Notes under the pieces: model-generated
What the model saw: the letters and a program-made list of their open reading frames with translations, nothing else
Databases searched by the model: none
What the model was told of the DNA's origin: nothing
NCBI GenBank assembly: GCA_900552715.1
Contig: USAV01000059.1
Span: forward strand, 1 to 12,642
Source: an uncultured Veillonella sp.
GTDB taxonomy: Bacteria; Bacillota; Negativicutes; Veillonellales; Veillonellaceae
Length of the DNA: 12,642 nt
Direction: 5' to 3'
Part shown: one piece after another, positions 1 through 7,487 of the stretch
How positions within the stretch are numbered: the stretch's first letter is position 1
How the letters are laid out: each line of letters begins with the position of its first letter
Translations under genes and position numbers: made by a program

Positions 1-120
1 TTCTGGAGCTAGCTTACCTGCTGCCATACCAATTACTACAGCATTATCGCCAGCTAATAAAATATCAATCAAAATAATCTTACCAATAGTTAACCACGTG
101 GCAACTTCTAAAAATTCCAT
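1..120 (-). CDS. TerC/YjbE-family membrane protein, N-terminal part (3' end off window)
   Basis: Only the first 40 codons are inside the window, and the frame is open to the left edge. The visible protein starts MEFLEVATW and contains IDILLAGDNAVVIGMAA. This is the TerC-family first-repeat signature: a membrane helix with an Asp and an Asp-Asn pair. It matches the neighbouring complete gene at 265-924 almost residue for residue over this stretch, so the two are tandem paralogues. Their DNA differs at many third positions, which points to an old duplication. The ATG at 118-120 follows a GAGGT ribosome binding site at about 131-135. Family members are polytopic inner-membrane proteins linked to metal-ion (often manganese) export or tellurium resistance. 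The ion used here cannot be read from 40 residues. Confidence 0.85.
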   Translation of the reverse strand, partial: MEFLEVATWLTIGKIILIDILLAGDNAVVIGMAAGKLAPE

Positions 121-160
121 TCTGTACGTACCTCAATTCAGTCTACTAATTCAATAACTA

Positions 161-196
161 TCCCTTAACTATACCATAAATCTTCTATTTTCTCAT
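161..196 (-). promoter_or_regulatory. Candidate promoter for the downstream TerC paralogue
   Basis: On the minus strand there is an extended -10 box, TGG followed by TATAGT (168-173). A weak -35-like ATGAGA (191-196, 4 of 6 consensus bases) lies 17 nt away. It sits between the terminator of the first TerC gene and the start at 120, so the second gene could be transcribed on its own. This rests on pattern matching only. Confidence 0.4.
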
Positions 197-221
197 CTAT
201 AAGAGAGCTAATAGTTTACAT

Positions 222-256
222 AAAAAATCTCTCCTCCTGTGACTAGGAGAAGAGAT
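222..256 (-). terminator. Rho-independent terminator of the complete TerC gene
   Basis: The minus-strand RNA folds into a 12-bp stem (arms 245-256 and 227-238) with one G-U pair and a 6-nt loop. The stem is followed by a run of six U (222-227). It begins 8 nt after the TAA stop of the gene at 265-924. Confidence 0.88.
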
Positions 257-264
257 GTATTGTG

Positions 265-924
265 TTATTTCTTAAGTTTTTTGGCTAACAAAGATGCACC
301 AACTACGAGGATTACTGCAGCGATTTTAATATACAATGCATATGGTTCCACCGTATGGGCAATCAATGTATCCTCTACAGCCATGCCAGCACCTACCCAT
401 CCAAGGATACCACCGCCAGCGTATAGGATAATTGGGAAACGTTCGATAACTTTCACAAACAAAGTGCTACCATAAATGATAATTGGTACAGTAATCAACA
501 TACCAATGGCCACCATTGTCATATGGCCGCCTGCAGCACCAACTACACCGATAACATTATCGATACCCATGATACCATCTGCAATGACAATTGTTGTAAT
601 AGCGGCACGCAAGTTATCCTTAGCTTCGATATTATGCTCACTTTCATCATCGGCAACGAGTTTATAACCAATCCATAACAGAAGGATACCACCTACTAGA
701 CGAAGGGCAGGAATATTGTTCAACGCCTCTACAAATAGGAATGCCATAACAAGGCGTAAAATAATGGCCCCCGCGGTGCCCCAGAAGATGGCTTTCTTTT
801 GCAAATGAGCCGGTAAATTACGAGCCGCCATACCAATTACAATGGCATTGTCGCCAGCGAGTAAGATATCGATAATGATGATCTGAAGCATCGCCAATAA
901 ACCTTGAATAGATAAGATGTCCAA
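265..924 (-). CDS. TerC/YjbE-family integral membrane protein (putative metal-ion transport)
   Basis: This 219-residue protein is strongly hydrophobic with about six or seven membrane segments, the usual size for YjbE-type members of the TerC family. The family's duplicated motif is visible: IDILLAGDNAIVIGM (residues 18-32) and IADGIMGIDNVIGVVG (114-129). Each places Asp-Asn inside a membrane helix, and these residues are thought to bind the ion. An acidic loop (ADDESEHNIEAKDN, 91-104) separates the halves, and the protein ends in a basic AKKLKK tail. The start is a TTG at 922-924, chosen because an AAGGAGG site (930-936) sits 5 nt upstream; there is no nearby in-frame ATG. Related genes in other Firmicutes are often under the manganese-sensing yybP-ykoY riboswitch. 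I see no such motif here, and the predicted leader is only about 27 nt. Substrate assignment is inference. Confidence 0.9.
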   Translation of the reverse strand: MDILSIQGLLAMLQIIIIDILLAGDNAIVIGMAARNLPAHLQKKAIFWGTAGAIILRLVMAFLFVEALNNIPALRLVGGILLLWIGYKLVADDESEHNIEAKDNLRAAITTIVIADGIMGIDNVIGVVGAAGGHMTMVAIGMLITVPIIIYGSTLFVKVIERFPIILYAGGGILGWVGAGMAVEDTLIAHTVEPYALYIKIAAVILVVGASLLAKKLKK

Positions 925-950
925 TGTATCCTCCTTAGAATATAACTATA

Positions 951-988
951 GCATATATATTATAATCGATATAGTTCAGTGGTGTAAA
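951..988 (-). promoter_or_regulatory. Candidate sigma-70-type promoter for the TerC gene
   Basis: The minus strand carries a perfect TATAAT -10 box (959-964) and a 5-of-6 -35 box, TTTACA (983-988), 18 nt apart. Transcription would start near 951, giving a short leader. Seven-base inverted arms, AACTATA (944-950) and TATAGTT (970-976), flank the -10 box. They could be an operator but may be chance in such AT-rich DNA. Confidence 0.6.
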
Positions 989-1126
989 ATTCAATTTACA
1001 AAATATATATTCATTTTTAGCATACTCCATTTATCGTAAGTAAAGAAATATAACTCTACAACTAGAGGTTTTATAATACATGAAAGACTTAGTCATAATA
1101 TGCGAAATAATATACATTTAATTCCC

Positions 1127-1141
1127 AATTCCTAAGGAATT
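1127..1141. promoter_or_regulatory. 15-bp dyad, possible operator upstream of the MATE gene
   Basis: AATTCCT, a single central A, then AGGAATT form a perfect 7+1+7 inverted repeat. The loop is too short for an RNA hairpin, so a DNA-binding site is the more natural reading. It lies about 33 nt upstream of the candidate -10 box. The CCT-A-AGG core faintly recalls DtxR/MntR-type boxes, but the spacing differs. Confidence 0.3.
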
Positions 1142-1173
1142 TATCTATTAAATTAAGCTACTTTATGGTATCG

Positions 1174-1202
1174 TATAATTATCATTACTAAGGGAGGTAA
1201 GT
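1174..1202 (+). promoter_or_regulatory. Possible -10 box and ribosome binding site of the MATE gene
   Basis: A perfect TATAAT lies at 1174-1179, but no good -35 box is present 16-18 nt upstream, so the promoter call is tentative. The AGGGAGG ribosome binding site at 1191-1197 is strong and sits 5 nt before the ATG at 1203, which fixes the start. Confidence 0.45.
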
Positions 1203-2546
1203 ATGTATCAAACATATTCTATATTACAAAAGTTATGGTTGTTCATTAAACTATTTACTCCTATGTGCATAACGCAATTTTCCCTTATCGGTGGTACATT
1301 TATAGCCATCTTTTTAACGGGACAATATAGTACGATAGATTTAGCAGGGGTTGCTACGGGGTATAATTTATGGCTCCTTTTCTATATCTTTGCACAGGGA
1401 ACATTATTAGGTATTACACCAATTATTTCTCAGCTATTAGGGGCTAAAAAAACTGATGATATTGCAACGATATTCTACCAAGGCCTATATATAGGTACGG
1501 GCTTAGCATTTATTATTTTAATGATTGGACTCTTTGGCTTACGTCCACTACTGACGGCCCTCAATCTTGAACCGGCTGCAACTGAGGTATGTATTAGTTA
1601 TTTGAAAGCCTTTGCCATAGGTCTCTTCCCTCTTCTTTGGGTTAATACATTACGCAATACAGTCGACAGTCATGGATTAACACATTATTCTATGGCCATC
1701 GTATTTACAAGCTTTATTGTAAATGTATTCTTGAACTACTCGCTCATCTTTGGGCATTTCGGATTTCCTGAAATCGGTGGTGTCGGTGCTGGCTATGGTA
1801 TAGCCGGTGCTTGCTGGACTAACTTTATTCTCTTCAGCTTAGTACTACTATTACATCCAAAGCTAAAGGGATATCGTATCTTTAAAGACTTTAGTAAACC
1901 AAGTTTTCACTATATTCGCGAACAGCTACATGTAGGTATTCCTATTGGTGGCTCTATTTTCTTAGAAGCTAGTATCTTTAGTATTGCTGGCCTATTGATG
2001 GTTCACTTCGGATCTGCTGTCGTAGCGGCTCATCAGTCAGTCATTTCATTTACCAATGTATTCTACTGTTTACCGCTCAGTATCGCTATGGCTTCCACTA
2101 TTGCAGTCGCCTATGAACTCGGTGCAGGTCGTAAACAAGAGGCTATACAGTACTCCTATATCTCTCGTATCTTAGCCATTGTATTGGCTATTATGATTTG
2201 TACATTTACATTCACCAACATGGATGCTATTGCAGATCTCTTTACAAATGACGATGAAGTATATAAACTCATCTATAGCTTCCTTGGGTACGGTGTATTC
2301 TTCGCTGCTATCGATGCCATAGGAACACCGTTGCAAGGTATATTGAGGGCTTATAAGGATGTAAAGGTAGTGCTTTACATTTCCCTCGTTTCCTATTGGG
2401 GCGTATGTTTCCCTACGGCCTATATTCTTGCTAAAAATCCTAATTATGGACCATTTGGCGTATGGATTGGCTTACTCTCCAGCGTACTAGTGGCGGGCAT
2501 ATTATTTACTTGGCGTACTTGGTACATTCAACGTAAACAAAACTAA
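1203..2546 (+). CDS. MATE-family multidrug efflux transporter, NorM type
   Basis: This 447-residue protein has about twelve membrane segments in two homologous halves, the family's usual length. Pumps of this type expel cationic drugs and dyes in exchange for sodium or protons. NorM-type signatures are clear: GTLLGITPIISQLLGAKK (66-83), GIPIGGSIFLEASIF (245-259), VAAHQ (274-278), and PLSIAMASTIAVAYELGAGRK (291-311, with a D at 371 in the later AAIDAIG stretch). Glu255 and Asp371 match, in position and context, the cation-site residues of Vibrio NorM as I remember that sequence. The third residue, Asp36 of NorM in TM1, aligns without gaps to Ala35 here. The gene stands alone on the plus strand, diverges from the TerC gene and converges on uvrC. 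Substrate is unknown. Family confidence is high; coupling ion is uncertain. Confidence 0.92.
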   Translation: MYQTYSILQKLWLFIKLFTPMCITQFSLIGGTFIAIFLTGQYSTIDLAGVATGYNLWLLFYIFAQGTLLGITPIISQLLGAKKTDDIATIFYQGLYIGTGLAFIILMIGLFGLRPLLTALNLEPAATEVCISYLKAFAIGLFPLLWVNTLRNTVDSHGLTHYSMAIVFTSFIVNVFLNYSLIFGHFGFPEIGGVGAGYGIAGACWTNFILFSLVLLLHPKLKGYRIFKDFSKPSFHYIREQLHVGIPIGGSIFLEASIFSIAGLLMVHFGSAVVAAHQSVISFTNVFYCLPLSIAMASTIAVAYELGAGRKQEAIQYSYISRILAIVLAIMICTFTFTNMDAIADLFTNDDEVYKLIYSFLGYGVFFAAIDAIGTPLQGILRAYKDVKVVLYISLVSYWGVCFPTAYILAKNPNYGPFGVWIGLLSSVLVAGILFTWRTWYIQRKQN

Positions 2547-2563
2547 ATAACAGTTAATACGGT

Positions 2564-2595
2564 AAAAGAGCATCTTATGTAAGATGCTCTTTTTT
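2564..2595 (+). terminator. Strong hairpin terminator between the MATE gene and uvrC (bidirectional)
   Basis: AAAAGAGCATCTTA (2564-2577) and its exact complement (2580-2593) form a stem of about 13 bp with a tight loop. The plus-strand RNA continues in a run of U (2590-2595), so it ends the MATE transcript 17 nt after its stop. In the opposite direction it offers only four U, but it may also end the uvrC message: the uvrC stop codon (2594-2596) lies in the T tract. Confidence 0.88.
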
Positions 2596-4420
2596 ATTTC
2601 AATATATCTTGTTTTTCTACTTTGGACATACGGAAGAAATTATATAATGCTTCTGCCGTTTTATAGTTCATAGAGTCTACCTTTGAAAGCTCATCAATGG
2701 ATGCCTCTTTCATGGCCTCTAAACTATTAAAATGCGCCCATAAAGCTTTGCGACGTTTAGGGCCAATCCCTTCGATATGATCTAAAATAGACTCTAAGTT
2801 GCGTTTACCACGCAATTTGCGATGGTAGGTAATAGCAAATCGATGGGCTTCGTCACGTATTTGTTGTAGTAATTGAAGCTCTGGCGTGTGATGGCTCAAA
2901 ATGATACTTTCAGATTGTCCTTCTACAAAGACCTCTTCAATACGTTTAGCCAAGGAGATAACAGGTACATCGGTAACACCTACGGCGCGTATTAACGGCA
3001 ATGCTGCATTGAGCTGCCCTTTACCACCGTCGATAATAATAAGGTCAGGCATAGGCCAGTCTGTTTCATTACCATAACGGCGCTCCATGATTTCCGCCAT
3101 GGATTTGAAGTCATCCGGCTTACCTTGTGTAGTCTTCAGTTTAAAGCGACGATATTCCTTCTTCGCCGGCTTACCACCTTCAAAGACAACCATAGACGCA
3201 ACAGTTTCAGATCCTTGCGTATGGGAAATATCGAAACATTCCATACGTTCTGGTAATCGTGGCAAGTCTAAGACTTCCGCTAACTTCTTAACGGCCCCAC
3301 CAGTCTTATCGATTTGGTACTGCCATTGACGACGGCTCTCTTCAAGGAAGGTTTCTGCATTCTCGTGGGCCATCTTGATCATGTCCATCTTATAGCCACG
3401 CTGAGGCACAGATACCTCTACATTCTGACCTTTGAGTTGTGTAAACCATTCACTTAATAAGTCTCTATCAGAACTATCCATAGGCAATAATAATTCCTTC
3501 GGAATGAAGTTCATATCCCCATAGTATTGCTTGATAAAGTCCGTCATGATCGTTTCTGGACTGTCTCCATCGTGTTGAACAAAGTAGTTCTCACGACCTA
3601 ATAGTCGTCCACCACGGATGAATAGTAGCTGTACACAGGCCATAGATGTATCAACAGCAATCCCTAATACATCTAAGTCGCCTCGTTGTGTAACCATCCG
3701 TTGCTTTTCTTGTATTTTTTCAATGCTGCTCAACTGATCTCGATACCGTGCTGCATCTTCAAATCGTAAGTCTTCTGCAGCTGCTTCCATCTTCTCTTTG
3801 ATTTCCTTCAACAATGGTATAGGCTTACCTTCAAAGAGCTCTATGATTTCATCGATGTATTTCCGATAGTCTAATATAGATATTTTATTAAAGCACGGCG
3901 CCTCACAATAATGCATATGATATTGCAAACATGGGCGCTCTACCTTCATAGACTTACATGTGCGCAGTGGGTAGTACTGGCGTATCAATTTCAATACTAC
4001 ATGGACCGATGTAACATCTGTAAAAGGACCAAAGTACTTAGCCCCATCCCGTTCAAGACGACGCGTCATATATACGCGAGGATAGTCCTCTTGCACGGAG
4101 ATTTTCACATACGGATAGGTCTTATCATCGCGGAGCCGAATATTGTATTTAGGTTCGTGCTCTTTGATAAGCGTATTCTCTAATATGAGAGCTTCCATCT
4201 CTGTCTTTGTTTGGATAATCTCTACATCGACGGCACGCTTCATCATAGCCGTAACCTTAGGAGCTCGGTTCGCATCATTACGCACATAAGAACGCACGCG
4301 ATTACGTAAGTTAATAGCCTTACCTACATAGATGATGCGGTTGTACTGATCACGCCATAAATACACACCGGGCGTAGTCGGCAAATGACTAACCTTCTCT
4401 AGTAATTCTTCAGATGGCAT
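2594..4420 (-). CDS. uvrC: UvrABC excinuclease subunit C
   Basis: UvrC makes both incisions around a DNA lesion marked by UvrB in nucleotide excision repair. The 608-residue protein has the full family layout. An N-terminal GIY-YIG nuclease (residues about 13-92, GVY and YVGKA motifs) makes the 3' cut. Four cysteines (155, 164, 172, 176) follow, in the pattern reported to hold an iron-sulfur cluster in UvrC. Next come a UVR domain that binds UvrB (about 200-236), an RNase H-like nuclease making the 5' cut (FDISH at 396-400, IIIDGGKGQL at 461-470, DEAHRFA at 523-529), and a tandem helix-hairpin-helix tail (about 545-600). I start at the ATG 4418-4420 because AAAGGAGG lies 4 nt upstream. The frame can extend to a TTG at 4447, but that lacks a binding site. 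It is the last gene of the cluster and ends at a hairpin. Confidence 0.97.
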   Translation of the reverse strand: MPSEELLEKVSHLPTTPGVYLWRDQYNRIIYVGKAINLRNRVRSYVRNDANRAPKVTAMMKRAVDVEIIQTKTEMEALILENTLIKEHEPKYNIRLRDDKTYPYVKISVQEDYPRVYMTRRLERDGAKYFGPFTDVTSVHVVLKLIRQYYPLRTCKSMKVERPCLQYHMHYCEAPCFNKISILDYRKYIDEIIELFEGKPIPLLKEIKEKMEAAAEDLRFEDAARYRDQLSSIEKIQEKQRMVTQRGDLDVLGIAVDTSMACVQLLFIRGGRLLGRENYFVQHDGDSPETIMTDFIKQYYGDMNFIPKELLLPMDSSDRDLLSEWFTQLKGQNVEVSVPQRGYKMDMIKMAHENAETFLEESRRQWQYQIDKTGGAVKKLAEVLDLPRLPERMECFDISHTQGSETVASMVVFEGGKPAKKEYRRFKLKTTQGKPDDFKSMAEIMERRYGNETDWPMPDLIIIDGGKGQLNAALPLIRAVGVTDVPVISLAKRIEEVFVEGQSESIILSHHTPELQLLQQIRDEAHRFAITYHRKLRGKRNLESILDHIEGIGPKRRKALWAHFNSLEAMKEASIDELSKVDSMNYKTAEALYNFFRMSKVEKQDILK

Positions 4421-4448
4421 ATGTCCTCCTTTCCTTATAGATTTCAAA

Positions 4449-4513
4449 GAAATAGAATATATTATTATCTAAGATATGTTCATGATAAATGCTTAGAAAA
4501 TATATTCTATTTC
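4449..4513. repeat. 15-bp inverted repeat with nested 6-bp pair between uvrA and uvrC
   Basis: The arms at 4449-4463 and 4499-4513 are perfect complements over 15 bp and very AT-rich. Inside them TCTAAG (4468-4473) and CTTAGA (4492-4497) also pair, leaving an 18-nt loop. The structure lies wholly in the 133-nt gap between the uvrA stop and the uvrC ribosome binding site. It has no U-run on the minus strand, so it is not a standard terminator. A leader or intercistronic RNA hairpin, or a paired protein-binding site, are both possible. Confidence 0.75.
4469..4482 (-). promoter_or_regulatory. Weak LexA/DinR-like box upstream of uvrC
   Basis: TGAACATATCTTAG on the minus strand matches 11 of 14 positions of the Gram-positive LexA consensus CGAACRNRYGTTYG. 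The left half-site is good and the right half-site poor. It lies inside the inverted repeat about 50 nt before the uvrC start. uvr genes are classic SOS targets, but a single degenerate match is weak evidence. Confidence 0.2.
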
Positions 4514-4553
4514 CATTATGAGTTTTTATAGAAACTAAATTTAATACTTTATT

Positions 4554-7406
4554 TTATTTCTTATTTTTAGCTGCTTTCATAAATTTCTTAGTCTGTTCTA
4601 ATACAGGGCCTAAGAATTTGCCGGTATAACTTTCTTTTACCTTAGCAATTTGCTCAGGTGTACCTGTTGCTACAATGGTACCACCGCGATTACCACCTTC
4701 TGGGCCTAAATCGATGATATGATCAGCCATCTTAATAACATCTAAGTTATGTTCAATAACGACCACTGTATCTCCACCATCGACAAGCTTTTGTAGTACA
4801 TCTAAGAGCTTACGAATATCTTCAGCATGTAGACCTGTAGTAGGTTCATCAAGGATGTAAAGGGTTTTACCTGTACTACGACGAGCCAGTTCAGTAGCTA
4901 ATTTAACACGTTGAGCCTCACCACCAGATAATGTTGTGGCCGCTTGACCTAAACGGATATAACCAAGACCTACCTCTTGTAAGGTAACCATCTTACGATG
5001 AATTTTAGGGATAGCACTAAAGAATTCTACTGCATCATCTACGGTCATATCTAATACATCAGCAATGGATTTGCCTTTGTATTTAACCTCTAAGGTTTCA
5101 CGGTTATAACGAGCGCCTTTACATACTTCACAAGGTACGTATACATCTGGCAAGAAGTGCATTTCAATTTTGATAATACCATCGCCTCGACAAGCTTCAC
5201 AGCGACCGCCTTTTACGTTAAAGCTAAAGCGACCTTGTTTATAGCCGCGCATCTTAGCCTCTGGTGTTTGGCTATAGAGTTCGCGTATAGCATCAAACAC
5301 ACCTGTATAGGTCGCTGGATTAGAGCGAGGTGTACGACCGATAGGGCTTTGGTCAATATTGATGATTTTATCGATATTTTCGAGACCACGGATTTCTTTA
5401 TGAGCCCCCACCTTATGGAAGGAACGGTACAACTGATTCGCTAAACCTTTATAAAGAATTTCATTGATTAAAGTAGACTTACCAGAACCGCTGACACCGG
5501 TAACCACATTAAATAGACCGATAGGGAATTTTACATTTACATTTTGTAAATTATTTTCCTTCGCACCTCGAATTTCGATGCAATTTTTACCTGGCTTACG
5601 TCGCTCTTCAGGGAGTGCTATAAACTTACGACCGCTTAGGTACTGACCAGTAATAGAGTTTTCTACCTTCATCACTTCGTCAACAGTACCAGCTGCAATA
5701 ATTTGACCTCCATGCTCACCTGCACCTGGACCGATGTCTACGAGATAGTCTGCCGCACGCATCGTATCTTCGTCGTGTTCTACAACGAGCAATGTATTGC
5801 CTAAGTCTCGTAAGCCCTTCAAAGTATCGATGAGACGATCATTATCTCGTTGGTGTAAACCAATAGACGGTTCATCTAGAATATACAACACACCAACAAG
5901 ACCAGAGCCAATTTGTGTGGCCAAGCGAATACGTTGTGCTTCACCACCGGAAAGTGTCCCTGCACTACGGTTCATGGTAAGGTAATCGAGGCCTACATTA
6001 TTGAGGAAGCCAAGGCGAGCATTGATTTCCTTCAAAATTTGAGCGCCAATCACTTGTTCTCGCTCTGTTAACTGTAAATTACCAAAGAAATCCAGAGCTT
6101 CTTTAATGGTTAATTGCGTTACTTCATTGATATTCTTATCCCCTACGGTAATAGCTAACACTTCAGGTTTAAGACGAGCACCATGGCATGTAGTACACGG
6201 CTTAATAGACATAAATTTTTCAAACTCTTCGCGCATGGAATCGGTAGATGCTTCACTATGACGGCGTTTTACCATCGGCAAAATACCTTCGTACTCTGTA
6301 AAGAATTCCTTTACTTCACCTCTCATATTTTCATAGGTGAAAGCTACCTTATCCGTTGTACCATACATAACTTTTTTCTGTAATGCTTTTGGCAATTCAT
6401 CATAGGTAGAATCTAAAGAGTACCCATTAGCTTTTAACAAACCTTCTACTTGACGCATAAACCATGCATTAGGATTAGAACTCAATGCTTGCACACAACC
6501 ATCGGCAAAGCTAATAGAGCCATCTGGAATAACGCGCTCTTCGTCTACTTCCATAGTGGATCCAATACCCAAACATGATGGGCAAGCACCAAATGGGCTG
6601 TTGAAGGAGAACATGCGCGGTTCAATTTTTGGTAATGAAATATGACAATCTGGACATGCAAAGTGTTGACTATACATGTGTTCAGGGCCGTCTACCTCTT
6701 GAATCACTACGATGCCTTCCGCCCATTTTGATGCGGTCTCCATAGAGTCTGCCAAGCGGGATTCGATACCTTCTTTTACAACGAGGCGGTCTACTACGAT
6801 ATCGATAGAGTGTTTTTTATTTTTTTCTAATACGATTTCTTCATCCAATGTACGTACAACGCCATCTACGCGGGCACGAACAAAGCCTTCTTTTCGAAGT
6901 TGTTCAAAGACAGATTTATGCTCCCCTTTTTTTCCTTGAATCATAGGCGCCAATACTAAAATCTTTGTACCTTCTGGGAAGCTCATTACATCATCTGTCA
7001 TTTGTTGTATCGTTTGTTGTGTAATAGGCTTACCACACTCTGGACAATGGGCATGACCTACACGAGCAAATAATAGACGCAAGTAGTCGTAAATTTCCGT
7101 TACAGTACCGACTGTAGAACGAGGATTGCGGCTTGTTGTCTTTTGATCGATAGAAATCGCTGGAGATAAGCCTTCAATATAATCTACATCAGGTTTATCC
7201 ATTTGTCCCAAGAATTGACGAGCATACGCAGACAAGGACTCTACATAGCGTCGTTGCCCTTCTGCGTAAATCGTATCAAATGCTAAGGATGATTTACCAG
7301 AACCACTAAGGCCAGTCAAAACGATGAATTGATCTCGTGGTAAGGCTATATCTATATTTTTAAGGTTATGCTGACGCGCACCTTTTACTATCAATTGATC
7401 TTTCAT
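4554..7406 (-). CDS. uvrA: UvrABC excinuclease ATPase subunit A
   Basis: UvrA dimerises, scans DNA for bulky lesions and loads UvrB. The 950-residue protein is full length with two ABC ATPase modules. The first has Walker A GLSGSGKSS (about residues 32-40), signature LSGGEAQRIRLA (about 486-497) and Walker B YILDEPSIGLH (about 509-519). The second has Walker A GVSGSGKST (about 638-646), signature LSGGEAQRVKLA (about 827-838) and Walker B YILDEPTTGLH (about 851-861). The zinc modules are intact: CPEC near 121, CPDC near 252 with CPSC near 276, CTTC near 405, and CEAC/CEVC near 737-763. The glycine-rich DNA-binding loop before CEAC is present. The ATG at 7404-7406 follows a modest AGGGA site (7412-7416). 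The gene lies 186 nt after uvrB, with a possible promoter in the gap, and reads on towards uvrC without a clear terminator. Confidence 0.98.
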   Translation of the reverse strand: MKDQLIVKGARQHNLKNIDIALPRDQFIVLTGLSGSGKSSLAFDTIYAEGQRRYVESLSAYARQFLGQMDKPDVDYIEGLSPAISIDQKTTSRNPRSTVGTVTEIYDYLRLLFARVGHAHCPECGKPITQQTIQQMTDDVMSFPEGTKILVLAPMIQGKKGEHKSVFEQLRKEGFVRARVDGVVRTLDEEIVLEKNKKHSIDIVVDRLVVKEGIESRLADSMETASKWAEGIVVIQEVDGPEHMYSQHFACPDCHISLPKIEPRMFSFNSPFGACPSCLGIGSTMEVDEERVIPDGSISFADGCVQALSSNPNAWFMRQVEGLLKANGYSLDSTYDELPKALQKKVMYGTTDKVAFTYENMRGEVKEFFTEYEGILPMVKRRHSEASTDSMREEFEKFMSIKPCTTCHGARLKPEVLAITVGDKNINEVTQLTIKEALDFFGNLQLTEREQVIGAQILKEINARLGFLNNVGLDYLTMNRSAGTLSGGEAQRIRLATQIGSGLVGVLYILDEPSIGLHQRDNDRLIDTLKGLRDLGNTLLVVEHDEDTMRAADYLVDIGPGAGEHGGQIIAAGTVDEVMKVENSITGQYLSGRKFIALPEERRKPGKNCIEIRGAKENNLQNVNVKFPIGLFNVVTGVSGSGKSTLINEILYKGLANQLYRSFHKVGAHKEIRGLENIDKIINIDQSPIGRTPRSNPATYTGVFDAIRELYSQTPEAKMRGYKQGRFSFNVKGGRCEACRGDGIIKIEMHFLPDVYVPCEVCKGARYNRETLEVKYKGKSIADVLDMTVDDAVEFFSAIPKIHRKMVTLQEVGLGYIRLGQAATTLSGGEAQRVKLATELARRSTGKTLYILDEPTTGLHAEDIRKLLDVLQKLVDGGDTVVVIEHNLDVIKMADHIIDLGPEGGNRGGTIVATGTPEQIAKVKESYTGKFLGPVLEQTKKFMKAAKNKK

Positions 7407-7422
7407 TATGTTCCCTATTTAA

Positions 7423-7450
7423 AGAGATGATACCAAATGGCATCATCTCT
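7423..7450 (-). promoter_or_regulatory. 12-bp hairpin just upstream of the uvrA ribosome binding site
   Basis: The arms at 7423-7434 and 7439-7450 pair over 12 bp around a 4-nt loop. On the minus strand the one imperfect pair is G-U. On the plus strand the same position is an A-C mismatch, so minus-strand RNA is the likelier functional form. The hairpin ends 6 nt before the AGGGA site of uvrA. Its tail, UUAAAU, is a poor U-tract, so it is either a weak uvrB terminator or a leader structure affecting uvrA expression. Confidence 0.5.
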
Positions 7451-7487
7451 ATTTTTACTAACATGAAATAATATATGTATATTATCG

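Larger units (their letters stand above)
925..1202. other. Divergent AT-rich intergenic region
   Basis: These 278 bases separate the minus-strand TerC gene from the plus-strand MATE gene. They contain the TerC promoter (951-988), a dyad symmetry (1127-1141), a possible -10 box for the MATE gene (1174-1179) and both ribosome binding sites. I see no open frame of note and no structured-RNA signature. Confidence 0.7.

Noticed and set aside
239..667. Two plus-strand open frames of 78 and 63 codons
   Set aside because: Both run antisense to the complete TerC gene. The first begins inside that gene's terminator hairpin.
925..1202. Possible yybP-ykoY manganese riboswitch before the TerC gene
   Set aside because: None of the GC-containing conserved loop sequences is visible, and the best promoter leaves a leader of only about 27 nt.
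2564..2595. Inverted repeat as a possible attachment or recombination site
   Set aside because: Its position after a stop codon and its following T-run are fully explained by a transcription terminator. No integrase or transposase is nearby.
3911..4183. Plus-strand open frame of 90 codons
   Set aside because: It is antisense to the conserved GIY-YIG/cysteine region of uvrC, with no ribosome binding site or family resemblance.
4421..4447. Upstream extension of uvrC to a TTG start
   Set aside because: The nine extra codons lack a ribosome binding site and include the Shine-Dalgarno of the ATG at 4418-4420. UvrC proteins normally begin close to the LPTTPGVY segment.
5157..5444. Plus-strand open frame of 95 codons
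   Set aside because: It is antisense to the zinc module and second ATPase region of uvrA, whose sequence is strongly conserved. There is no independent support.
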